Notes under the pieces: model-generated
Seen by the model: the letters and a program-made list of their open reading frames with translations, nothing else
What the model was told of the DNA's origin: nothing
The model's database searches: none
Assembly (NCBI GenBank): GCA_026014465.1
Contig: JAOZID010000010.1
Coordinates: forward strand, 1,150,303-1,214,302
Source: Candidatus Bathyarchaeota archaeon
GTDB taxonomy: Archaea; Thermoproteota; Bathyarchaeia; Bathyarchaeales; Bathycorpusculaceae
Length of the DNA stretch: 64,000 bases
Reading direction: 5' to 3'
Translations under genes and position numbers: made by a program
In this document: positions 35,713-43,880 of the stretch, piece by piece
Position numbering within the stretch: the first letter of the stretch is position 1
How the letters are laid out: each line of letters opens with the position of its first letter

Positions 35713-35837
35713 TCAGGGTTCCTCTGTTCTAGTGCAATATGCTGTATGATTATTTAGATTTATGCTTTAAGGAAGACGCGGGTACATAAACTGTTCTAGA
35801 AGCTACAAAACCCAAACAAAAGGGTAGAGGGGGGATT

Positions 35838-36191
35838 TTAGCTGTATTCGCGGAAGGTGTAGTTGCATTTTGTGCAGCGTAGGAACTGGGTTGAGGATTC
35901 ATCTGAGCCGCGGGTTTGTACTTGCCAGACGTAGGCGGTGTTGTTTCCGCATTTGGGGCATTCAATTCTGACGGTGGGGAGGGTTCGTAGCTTTTGCTCT
36001 TCTTTGCCGATGACTGCTACAAGCTGCTGGGGGTTGTGATGTATCACTTTTGCTATTGGGGGTTCAATTTTTTGGGGGGCTTCGGGTTTTTTGTATCCGC
36101 ACTTGGAGCAGACAAGAGCTAAGGAGGGTTCCTTGCCAGCCTTGGTTTTCTTGGGTTCAAGACGGGAACCACATTTGGGACAAAATTCCAT
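35838..36191 (-). CDS. tfs: Transcription elongation factor TFS
   Basis: Stimulates RNA cleavage by a backtracked RNA polymerase. ATG at 36191 has GGAG nine bases upstream. The 117-residue protein has an N-terminal zinc ribbon (CPKCGSRL and CSKCGYK), a linker, and a C-terminal ribbon (CPKCGNNTAYVWQVQT, CTKCNYTF). The acidic tip pair required for cleavage is kept as DE in RGSDESST. It belongs to the leftward information-processing cluster. Confidence 0.95.
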   Translation of the reverse strand: MEFCPKCGSRLEPKKTKAGKEPSLALVCSKCGYKKPEAPQKIEPPIAKVIHHNPQQLVAVIGKEEQKLRTLPTVRIECPKCGNNTAYVWQVQTRGSDESSTQFLRCTKCNYTFREYS

Positions 36192-36266
36192 AGTTCTTAA
36201 CTCCCTTTTCCGCTCTTTTCTAAGCATAATAACTTTTAACGTTTTCGTAAATGAGTATCCAACGTT

Positions 36267-36854
36267 CTATATAGAGCTTGTTCCAGACGCCACCAAATGA
36301 GCCACCCGCAAAGCTTCAGGAAGCACACTTCGAGTCGCAGTCAACTTCAAAACCGATTTCGCAAGCTCAGAGGGTATTCCTGCAACCTCAAAATACAAAG
36401 GCGTCTTCGCATCACGCACCCGAACATCAAAAAGCTCGCCAGCATTAAGAACCCCGCGCCAGCGAACCTCACTGTGAGGCAAATTAGATAGGGCAACACG
36501 GATTTTCTGCAAATCAGGCTTTTTATGCGTCACCGCAATAACGGGCACCCCAGTTTTTTCATAGAGCTCTTTTATGTCAACAACGTTAAACCCTGCAAAT
36601 GTTATGCCGTTAAGCAGTATAACGCGCAGTTGCTTGTAGTAAGGCGAATTAACAATCATGCTGCTTATGTTTGAGGTAGCATCCAAAGCATCCACAGTTA
36701 TGGTTGTGCTCATTACGCCTTCAAGCCAGTAGCCGCCCCTAAAAACCACACCCACCACACGAACCTGCTTGTTAGAGTGCGGCGTAAACTTGCCATCATC
36801 TATGCCCACAACGCGGATTTCAGGCTTTACAACACGCAACTGCCTACGAACCAA
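36267..36854 (-). CDS. DUF99-family protein
   Basis: Conserved archaeal protein with an endonuclease V-like fold. The TTG at 36854 with GGTGG before it gives 195 residues; GTG at 36860 is also possible. Landmarks are VVGIDDGKF near the N-terminus, the segment RVILLNGITFAGFNVVDI and PVIAVTHKKPD. Its function is unknown. It sits between RpoL and TFS, a location seen in several archaeal genomes, which hints at RNA or DNA metabolism. Confidence 0.87.
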   Translation of the reverse strand: MVRRQLRVVKPEIRVVGIDDGKFTPHSNKQVRVVGVVFRGGYWLEGVMSTTITVDALDATSNISSMIVNSPYYKQLRVILLNGITFAGFNVVDIKELYEKTGVPVIAVTHKKPDLQKIRVALSNLPHSEVRWRGVLNAGELFDVRVRDAKTPLYFEVAGIPSELAKSVLKLTATRSVLPEALRVAHLVASGTSSI

Positions 36855-36949
36855 CAGCACCCCACCTAAAAAGTAGAGAAACACGCATTATAAAATTTAA
36901 CATAAAACAAGAAAGAAAAATACAAACCGGTAGGGAAGCAAAAGAGTGG

Positions 36950-37231
36950 TTAGTCGGCGAGGGCTTTTTCGAGTGCTTTGTTGAATTCTTGGTTGGCTTC
37001 GCGTGCTTTTTCTGCGGCTTGCATGAGGGCGTCTACGGGTTTGGCTTTGCCTTTCATTCGAACGTAGATGATGGGGTCAGAGGCTAAGGGGTGGGGGATA
37101 TCGTAGCCTGCTTGGTCAACGTTTGGGTCTTCAAGCAGCTTCTTTTGCAGCAGGTTGCATACACCATGACCAACATCTTTGATTTCGATTTTGAGTTCGT
37201 TTTCGGTTTGTTTTAAAACGTTAATTTTCAT
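36950..37231 (-). CDS. rpoL: RNA polymerase subunit L
   Basis: Small subunit homologous to the eukaryotic Rpb11 that pairs with RpoD. The 93-residue product has the pattern ELKIEIKDVGHGVCNLLQKKL followed by AGYDIPHPLASDPIIYV. The length is right. It is 20 bp after csl4 in the leftward cluster. Confidence 0.95.
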   Translation of the reverse strand: MKINVLKQTENELKIEIKDVGHGVCNLLQKKLLEDPNVDQAGYDIPHPLASDPIIYVRMKGKAKPVDALMQAAEKAREANQEFNKALEKALAD

Positions 37232-37251
37232 TTTCTTGTGACCTCTTCGTT

Positions 37252-37833
37252 TTAGATGGCGTCGCTTCCGTAGTCAGGTGCTAGTTTGCGTCGTTCGCGG
37301 TTGCCGCATCTTGCGCAGTGCAGTTCGTGGCGTTGCTGCTCAAGTAAGTAGCCGCAGTTGGAGCAAAACGCGTGAAGTATGCCAAGGGTGCGGTCGGCGG
37401 TGGTTAGGTGGTAGACTTGGTTTTTTGAACTAATAACTTTGGCACGTATGATGTCGCCAGGTTTGCATACGTCACTCATGGAGTTAACGTAACGGTCGGA
37501 AACATCGCTTACATGCAAGATGCCGCTAAACACGCCAGACATTTTCTTTTTAGCGCCCACTTCAAAAATACGAACCAAAACGTTGTCGGATTGCGCGTTA
37601 CCAACTTGCCCAACAACAGTTACACCTGCCTTGGGAACCACGGCGCCTTGAACAACAGGATAAACAGAAACACGCTTGTTTAACAGGTCCATAAGAGCCC
37701 TGCCAACGATTTTAGAGTAAATCACGCCATCTTTAACATAAGTTCCAGCGTCAGGAATGAACTCTTCAATAACACCCAAACGCTCACCGGGAAGAACCAA
37801 CTGCCCGCTTTTCTGGTCAGATTTCAAAGCCAT
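37252..37833 (-). CDS. csl4: Exosome subunit Csl4
   Basis: RNA-binding cap of the archaeal exosome. The 193-residue product has an N-terminal beta domain with LVLPGERLGVIEEF, an S1 domain (VVGQVGNAQSDNVLVRIFEV to IIRAKVISSKNQVYHLTTAD) and a C-terminal zinc ribbon with CSNCG and CARCGN. It is followed by rpoL. The catalytic Rrp41/42 genes are not in the window. Confidence 0.94.
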   Translation of the reverse strand: MALKSDQKSGQLVLPGERLGVIEEFIPDAGTYVKDGVIYSKIVGRALMDLLNKRVSVYPVVQGAVVPKAGVTVVGQVGNAQSDNVLVRIFEVGAKKKMSGVFSGILHVSDVSDRYVNSMSDVCKPGDIIRAKVISSKNQVYHLTTADRTLGILHAFCSNCGYLLEQQRHELHCARCGNRERRKLAPDYGSDAI

Positions 37834-37990
37834 CGAAATATCCCTTTACCTTAAACACAAACATGCTATTTTGAACGTTAGCTAAACGAGTACATCTCAT
37901 AGATTCGCTGCTGTGCAATAAACCTTTTGATTTGAGTTAGAAAGAAAAACAAGAAAGCTAAGAGGCTACCACGGGTTATATATTGGCAAA

Positions 37991-38683
37991 TCAGTTTCTG
38001 ATTACGTAGAGGTCAGTTATGATTTCTTGTTTGGCTTTGGTGTGGAAGTCGAACATGTGAGGAATTGTCATGAGTAGGGCGTAGGTGGCTTGAATTGTGC
38101 CGCCGTGTTTTTCGATGAATCTTTGAAGAAAGGGTGAAGGCGCAACTTGGAGTAGTCCATTGTTTGCTTTGATTTTTCCTATCAGGTGCTTGTCAGTGTA
38201 GGGGTGATTATGAAGCGAATAAACTGCGTTGCCTACTTCAAGGGCTTTTGATAGAAAACGCCTATCAGCCGCATGTTTTTGCACTCCAAAGGGCGGATTT
38301 TGCACAACCGTATCAAAAGAGCCCGCTATAGCGTCTATGTCGCCTGTCGCCCAGCCAGTTTTTTCTTTAAAACCCAGTGCAGACGCGTTCTCGTGGGCGG
38401 TTTTTGCTGTGGGCTTGTCAAGGTCTATGCCTACAACTGATGCGGCGCCTAGAAAAGCTGCGCCTAAGGCAAGTCTACCTGTGCCACAACCCAAATCCAA
38501 AACACGTTTGCCTGCTATGTCACCATAGTTGTAGGCGGCTAAATAGAGCAAATTTGCTGCTACATTTGGGGGGGTGGTGTATTGCTCAAGATGCGCTTTT
38601 GGCGTAGTGTGAGGCTTAATTGTTGAGAGGAAGCGCTCTAGATCTAGTTTGCGAATAATCCGTTTTTGAGCAGGTTCTCCCAT
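37991..38683 (-). CDS. METTL5-like SAM-dependent RNA methyltransferase (COG2263)
   Basis: A 230-residue predicted methyltransferase. The SAM-binding motif VLDLGCGTGRLALGA is near residue 60-74, acidic motif II is VVGIDLDKP, and the catalytic NPPF is in VVQNPPFGVQKH near 126-137. This matches the archaeal COG2263 group related to METTL5, which methylates adenine in small-subunit rRNA. The first 40 bases overlap the 3' end of dph2. I see no later ATG, GTG or TTG that would keep the N-terminus. Confidence 0.9.
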   Translation of the reverse strand: MGEPAQKRIIRKLDLERFLSTIKPHTTPKAHLEQYTTPPNVAANLLYLAAYNYGDIAGKRVLDLGCGTGRLALGAAFLGAASVVGIDLDKPTAKTAHENASALGFKEKTGWATGDIDAIAGSFDTVVQNPPFGVQKHAADRRFLSKALEVGNAVYSLHNHPYTDKHLIGKIKANNGLLQVAPSPFLQRFIEKHGGTIQATYALLMTIPHMFDFHTKAKQEIITDLYVIRN

Positions 38684-39645
38684 GAGGATTCGCCAGTTAG
38701 CACTTTGAACTCATTTACTGTTAAAAGGGGTTTTTTGAATTTTGAAGCATCATCAAGTGAGATGCGCGGGCACGCAGTGTTCACGTACGCATCTAAAGTG
38801 GGAAATTCCAAGAGCACTTCAGGCACGATTTCGCGCACCGACAAAAGACAAGCCGCTTTGCCCAGCTTTTCCAATGCAGTTTTGATTTGCAGGGCGTCTT
38901 CAAGGTGTTGCTGTCCAGGCTTTGAGCTAATCAGAACCCCAAAGGTTTTGGCTTGCTGGGCTTCGTGGATGCTGGCGTAACGCTGCCGAATAATCTTTTG
39001 CACTTCATCCGTTAGGGTGTAGGCGGTGTTGTCGTAGAGGTCAGCGACTATGGTGGGTTTAGAGGTGGAAAGCGCAACACCTAAAGCATGGAATTTTCCT
39101 CCGCCCACAAACAAGAAAGCATCCACTTGCGTGGCTACGGATTTGACGTTGCTAAAGTCGCAGCCCATCACCTGCCCTGCGTAGGATAAGCGGTGGGCGT
39201 CTCCGATGATTACGGTTTTTCCTGCGCGAACCAGAATTTCCCTAGCCAGAGCCAAAGTTTGAACGTGCTGCACGGTTGTGGCTAACCCGATTTTGTCATA
39301 CCCAGATAGCAAATCAAGTGAAGCATGTACGGCGTGGTTGATGGGTATGGTTGAACGGGCTTCTACGTAAACGGTGGGTAAGCGCGTGTGTTTGAGAAGT
39401 TTTGCGTGTCCAAAGTGGATGATGAGGTCAACGCCAAGGGCTTCAGCGTCAAAAGTTGCTAGGTCACAGGCGCCATAGCAGGGGTCAGCTGAAACTATGG
39501 GCAAAGACCCCGCCTGTTCGACAAGTTTTGCCAGCCGCGGCGCTTCAGGTTTGAAGCCTTCAGGCAACTGGAGCAAAACACGTTTAGCACCAAACGTTGC
39601 AATCTCTTGCCTGATGCGTTCTTCTTCAAAATCAAAACCCTTCAA
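38644..39645 (-). CDS. dph2: Diphthamide biosynthesis enzyme Dph2
   Basis: Transfers aminocarboxypropyl from SAM to a histidine of elongation factor 2, using a non-canonical radical mechanism. TTG at 39645 gives a 333-residue protein that starts just before FDFEEERIRQEIATFGAKRV, as expected. The three cluster cysteines are in DPCYGACDLA, GCDFSNVKS and NTACPRISLD. A TATA-like CCTTATAACG is at about 39690-39700. The 3' end overlaps the METTL5-like gene. First gene of the information-processing cluster. Confidence 0.93.
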   Translation of the reverse strand: MKGFDFEEERIRQEIATFGAKRVLLQLPEGFKPEAPRLAKLVEQAGSLPIVSADPCYGACDLATFDAEALGVDLIIHFGHAKLLKHTRLPTVYVEARSTIPINHAVHASLDLLSGYDKIGLATTVQHVQTLALAREILVRAGKTVIIGDAHRLSYAGQVMGCDFSNVKSVATQVDAFLFVGGGKFHALGVALSTSKPTIVADLYDNTAYTLTDEVQKIIRQRYASIHEAQQAKTFGVLISSKPGQQHLEDALQIKTALEKLGKAACLLSVREIVPEVLLEFPTLDAYVNTACPRISLDDASKFKKPLLTVNEFKVLTGESSWENLLKNGLFAN

Positions 39646-39817
39646 GACACCACTTACCCAGCAACAATCAAAATAGCGTACCAAAGCAACGTTATAAGGA
39701 TAACGCGAACACACCTGCCATAACAACCCGCATCAGGAAGCTTCCAAGCTTAACAAAAAACAGAAAACAGTTGGGAATTGGATACGAAAAATTGAAAATC
39801 AAAGACATAAAGGGTTT

Positions 39818-39909
39818 GCTGGGGCTCTGGAACCAAATAGGAGAGAGAATGAAACTGCAATGACCCTGCTGCTAACGCGTAAATCATTGCTCAGAGCCCA
39901 CTCAGCCCC
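39818..39909 (+). ncRNA. Candidate structured RNA or cis-regulatory leader
   Basis: Part of a 341-bp stretch (39646-39986) without a clear gene; the dph2 promoter takes its left end. GGGCTCTG at 39822-39829 pairs perfectly with CAGAGCCC at 39892-39899, and GCAATGA at 39857-39863 pairs with TCATTGC at 39884-39890; only one base separates the two 3' arms. AGCCCC at 39904-39909 could instead pair with GGGGCT at 39821-39826, and a T run follows. On the plus strand a TATA-like CATAAAGG is at about 39805-39812, and a ribosome-site-like GGAGAG precedes a tiny frame. No known family is recognised; strand is uncertain. Confidence 0.5.
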
Positions 39910-39986
39910 TTTTAGAGTCAAACTATGCCTTTGATGCCTTTCACAAAAAAAGAAAGGAAGGAGTTTTTGATAGATTGTTGGTTGGT

Positions 39987-42623
39987 TTATTGTCGGCGTC
40001 TTAGGAACAGAGCAGCAACACCAGCAACAGCAACAATAACAACTACAGCAGCAGCTAGCAAGATGTAGGTGCCAGTAGCATCATCAGTGCCTGGAGGAGC
40101 AACAGAGGGCGAAGGAGAAGCAGATGCAGAGGGCGTAGAAGTTGGCATGGAAGTGTCGGTGGGTGTTGGTGAGACTGATGCGGAGGGTGCTTCGACTGAG
40201 GTTAGGTATGTTGTTGCGTATGAGCTGTAGTAGGAGTCTGAGCCTTCAAAGGTTGCAACTATTTGGTATGTGCCTGGGACTTCAGGTGACCAGGTGAAAC
40301 CGAAGTTGCCTTTGGTGTCAACGGTTGTTTCGCCGATGATGATTTCGTTGCAGTTGGGGTCAAAAGCTGTCAATTTGACAGTAACGCCAATTGCGTCTTG
40401 TGGCATGGGCTTTTGCATGTAGACGTATTCCATCCAGCTGCTCATGCTTGCGTCGGACATTGCTGCGTAGCCTTCAGCGCCGGGGGATTGGTCAAGGACT
40501 GTACCAGTTATGGTGAAGCATTCGTCGACAGCAACAGAGGTCATAGGAACAGCAACGGTGGTTTCGCTTGGACCTTTACCAACACAGTAGATTTGCATGT
40601 CGTACACGTTTAGGTATACGAGGTAACCGTCTGCGATGGGTGCGGGTTCTTCACCAAAGCTGCCGATTGCGTACCAGCCATCCATGGTCCAGATTTCTGA
40701 ACCGTCAGTGGCGTTGATGCATCGGACTTGTGCGCCCTTGTATGGAGGCACGTTGGGGGAGTGTTCGCTAGTGAAAGCGTATACTTTGCCGTCTGCAATG
40801 GTTGCTACGAACAGAGGATACAAGCCCCATGGTGTTTGGTCACCGCTGAAGGTGTTGTTGTATACCCAGTTCACGTCGCCGCTGCGAAGGTCAAAGCAGT
40901 GGATTTCTCCACCATAGCCGCCAACGTACAGGTTGCCATAAGCAATTTGTCCGGGTGCTGGTGGGTTAGAAACTTGTCCGTAGTACTGGAAGGCACGGAA
41001 GTCTCCAACTGGACCCCACAATTTTGCTCCAGTGTCCATGTCAAAGCCTAGCCATTGCATTGTTTCTTTGTCAGTCATGGTAAAGACGCGGGTTTCAGGG
41101 TCAACTGGACCAAAGGTTCGGGTGATGTTTCCGTCAGGTGCATCATATGATTCTTGCCATAGCATTTCGCCGCGGTTTTCTGCTTTAGTGCTGATTGCAG
41201 TGACAGTTACGGTTGCGGGTGTTCCAAAGCTGATGAATGATGCAGTTGGGGTAGCGAACAAGACCATGTCGTTAGGAATAGCTCTGAGTATGGATGAACC
41301 TGCAGGCAGGTCAGGGATTGTTACGTTCCAGATGTAAGCATCGCTCATGTTGACAACTTTGCCAACAGGACGGTACTGATAAGCATCTGTGGTGTTTCCA
41401 GGGCGTGATACTAGACCAGTGGTTGGTTCTGCAGCTGAGCTCCACATTGCTAGCCAGTTATTGGTGTTGTCAAACTGGAAGTTCAAAAGCTCACCGTTTG
41501 AGCCAACAGCGCCGCTACCATATCCTCCCAAGATTGAGAAGGCGGTAGAGAAGCCACCGGGGACATCAGTCATGGTGAATAGCCATTCGCCAGTGCGTGA
41601 GTCATAAACTGTCCAGTTTGAGGGTGCTGCTGATGCAAAGAAGCCACCGCCGCCAGAAGCCTGGATGAGGTAGCCGTCACCGATAACACCGTGCTGGTTA
41701 GGTGATTCGTACAGGTACAGTGTACCAAAGGTTGGAGATATAGCATCGTTTTCCCAGAGGGTTTCGCCAGTTGCCAAATCAACACAGACAAAAGGCCCAC
41801 CACTGGGGGAGTCGCTTAGGGGTGTGTCGTAGTAGAGTCTGCCGTTCATAATCATTGGGTTACCAAAGCGTCCTTCGTATGAAAGACCTGTGTAGTAGGT
41901 TGCTGCGGGGATTGAGAACTCGCCGCCAACTAGACCACCATCTGATAGGGGTTTGGTCCAGAGTACGTGTGCACTATCGGGTGCTGCACCGCTTGATTGG
42001 AAGCGGTCAGGGAACAGCGCGCCGCCTGGCCAGTTTGAGGCAAGGAGATCCCATGCGGTGTTTTGTGCTTCAATTGGTCGTGTCCAGTATTCAGTTGGAA
42101 GGGGATAGGTTGGTGCTTCAGGTACATCTTCTGCCTGTACTGTAAGGGTTGTAGATGCACTGCTGCCCAAGTAAGTGTCGTTTACGTAGTCGCTTGGGTT
42201 ACCAGCAACGCCGTTTTCAGGGTTTTCCAAGTCTAGAATTTGGTCGGGCATTGAGAAGTCAAAGGTGTAAACACCAAGTTGGTCGGGAGTAAACAGTGAG
42301 AAGGCAGATGCTACAGAGTCAGAATTCATTGGACCAATGGTCATTGTTGTACCATCAGGTTTGGTAACTACAACGGTGAGATCTTCCCAACGGTCTCCAC
42401 CAATTCCAGTGGATGTTGGTGGAACTTTGTCTAGCCACATGATAACGAAGGCTGTTTGATGAATGCCAACGGGATCAGGTGAGACGGTTATGTATGCGTA
42501 GGTTGGGATTTCCCATGGTGGATCGTGTGCGTCGGCAGTCGGTGCAAGCAACATGAAAGCAGATGTTGTCAATAGCAGAATTAAAGCAACTGAGAACAGA
42601 GATTTACTTAGTTTAGGTTTCAT
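39987..42623 (-). CDS. Large secreted beta-propeller protein, surface-layer candidate
   Basis: An 878-residue protein with a signal peptide (about 1-32, ending APTADA), an N-terminal Ig-like domain (about 40-160), a PQQ-type propeller region with recurring patterns such as LYYDTPLSD, DLATGETLWEN, LYVGGYGGEIHCFDLRSGD and INATDGSEIWTMDGW (about 190-690), a further beta domain, a Ser/Thr/Pro linker and a C-terminal membrane anchor with LFLRRRQ. AAAGGAG lies seven bases before the ATG, and the TATA box is strong. Its size and signals suggest an abundant envelope protein, perhaps an S-layer component. The pyrroloquinoline-binding tryptophan motifs cannot be verified by eye. Confidence 0.85.
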   Translation of the reverse strand: MKPKLSKSLFSVALILLLTTSAFMLLAPTADAHDPPWEIPTYAYITVSPDPVGIHQTAFVIMWLDKVPPTSTGIGGDRWEDLTVVVTKPDGTTMTIGPMNSDSVASAFSLFTPDQLGVYTFDFSMPDQILDLENPENGVAGNPSDYVNDTYLGSSASTTLTVQAEDVPEAPTYPLPTEYWTRPIEAQNTAWDLLASNWPGGALFPDRFQSSGAAPDSAHVLWTKPLSDGGLVGGEFSIPAATYYTGLSYEGRFGNPMIMNGRLYYDTPLSDSPSGGPFVCVDLATGETLWENDAISPTFGTLYLYESPNQHGVIGDGYLIQASGGGGFFASAAPSNWTVYDSRTGEWLFTMTDVPGGFSTAFSILGGYGSGAVGSNGELLNFQFDNTNNWLAMWSSAAEPTTGLVSRPGNTTDAYQYRPVGKVVNMSDAYIWNVTIPDLPAGSSILRAIPNDMVLFATPTASFISFGTPATVTVTAISTKAENRGEMLWQESYDAPDGNITRTFGPVDPETRVFTMTDKETMQWLGFDMDTGAKLWGPVGDFRAFQYYGQVSNPPAPGQIAYGNLYVGGYGGEIHCFDLRSGDVNWVYNNTFSGDQTPWGLYPLFVATIADGKVYAFTSEHSPNVPPYKGAQVRCINATDGSEIWTMDGWYAIGSFGEEPAPIADGYLVYLNVYDMQIYCVGKGPSETTVAVPMTSVAVDECFTITGTVLDQSPGAEGYAAMSDASMSSWMEYVYMQKPMPQDAIGVTVKLTAFDPNCNEIIIGETTVDTKGNFGFTWSPEVPGTYQIVATFEGSDSYYSSYATTYLTSVEAPSASVSPTPTDTSMPTSTPSASASPSPSVAPPGTDDATGTYILLAAAVVVIVAVAGVAALFLRRRQ

Positions 42624-42665
42624 TCGTTTTTCTCCTTTAGATTTAATAGTAATAGTTGGTTGTTT

Positions 42666-42680
42666 CCTTATTTATAGTTT
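42666..42680 (-). promoter_or_regulatory. TATA box of the large surface protein gene
   Basis: On the leftward strand the sequence reads AAACTATAAATAAGG, about 50 nt before the ATG, with a leader of about 25 nt. It is one of the clearest promoters in the window. Confidence 0.6.
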
Positions 42681-42801
42681 AACGAAAAAACTAAAAAAAT
42701 ACGGGCAAAGGTAATATAGCAAACGTAATGATTTGGACAGTGTAAGGAAAATGGGAATGTACAACTTTTTTTATACGGCAATGGAATAGTCTGTAGGGGG
42801 C

Positions 42802-43781
42802 GTGGATACACGAAAATAACCGAAATAGACCTAACGATATTGGGGGCTCTGCTACGGGATGGGCGAACAAAGTTTGCAGACATAGCAAAAGAATGTCAAG
42901 TTTCTAAAAACGCAATATGGAAACACTATGACGACATGCGAAGGGCAGGCATAATCAAAGGGTCAACAGTACAAATCAACTACCCGCATTTCGGATTCAA
43001 AGCATACGCAACCATAATTGCAAGTGTCGAAACAGAGAATATAGAGCAAATCGTCAAGAAGATGAGACAGATACCTAACGTTTACGTTGCAATGCATGGC
43101 TACCCAAAGTATAGCATAAACATTGGAGTTGCTCTCCGCGACATCGAAGAGCTGGACAGCGTCAAAGAGAAAATTAGAAGGGTAGCCAACGCCAAAGAAG
43201 TGAAAAGCAGCATCTGGATAGGCGTAAGAAACATTTTTGAAAACATAGAAAGACTATCGCAGGGTCAAAAAATAAAAATCTTCGAAGATGAACCCAAAAT
43301 AGTAAACGCCCCAGCCAAAGAGGTCAAACTTGACAAAATTGACATGGAAATAGTTGAGAGGCTAGCTAAGGACGGCAGGATGTCGTTTAGAAACATTGCT
43401 TTGGAAATAGGAAAATCAACTGACACGATAACTAAACGGTACCAGAAACTAAGAAGAAACAACACTATCAAAGTGGTTGTCCAGTTTGACCCCACAAAAA
43501 TCGGTTACAAGGCACTTCAGCTTTTTAGTTTATCCTTGTCTTCAAGAGGCGAAATCGAAAAAGTAGTAAACAAACTAACAAGCATGCCAGACGTAACCCA
43601 CATCATGAAAGTCAGCGGAGAATTTGACTTACTCGTTTTTGCATTCAACAAAGACATAGAAGAACTCTTAGAAATCCAAAACCAAATCGCACACATCGAA
43701 GGCCTAACCAGAGTAGAAATGAAAGTAGGAAAAATGGCAAACAAATGGCCAATGCCCAAACAATACACATCTATATTCTAA
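42802..43781 (+). CDS. Tandem Lrp/AsnC-type regulator, start disrupted by a probable 1-nt frameshift
   Basis: Two Lrp units in one chain: each has a winged helix (FADIAKECQVSKNAIWKHYD near the start; FRNIALEIGKSTDTITKRYQ near residue 180) and a RAM/ACT-like ligand domain. The uninterrupted frame begins at TTG 42840 (313 residues), but upstream codons in the same frame read KITEIDLTIL, the missing first helix, with no ATG, GTG or TTG. A GTG at 42802 lies about 27 bases after a TATA box, the distance of a leaderless start, but is one base out of frame. One extra A in the AAAA run at 42813-42816 would join them. It is divergent from the surface protein gene. Confidence 0.8.
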
Positions 43782-43880
43782 GAAACAAGCTGCCTTAACA
43801 CCAAAAAATTAGAGTACACGGTAGCTAAAAAGGTAAAAGAAAAGTTGATGAGGGCTAAATGTTGCCCTGTTGCGTGATGT

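Noticed and set aside
36267-36884. Extended N-terminus of the DUF99 gene from GTG 36884.
   Set aside because: The extra residues are hydrophobic and not family-like, and the GGTGG ribosome site lies inside them.
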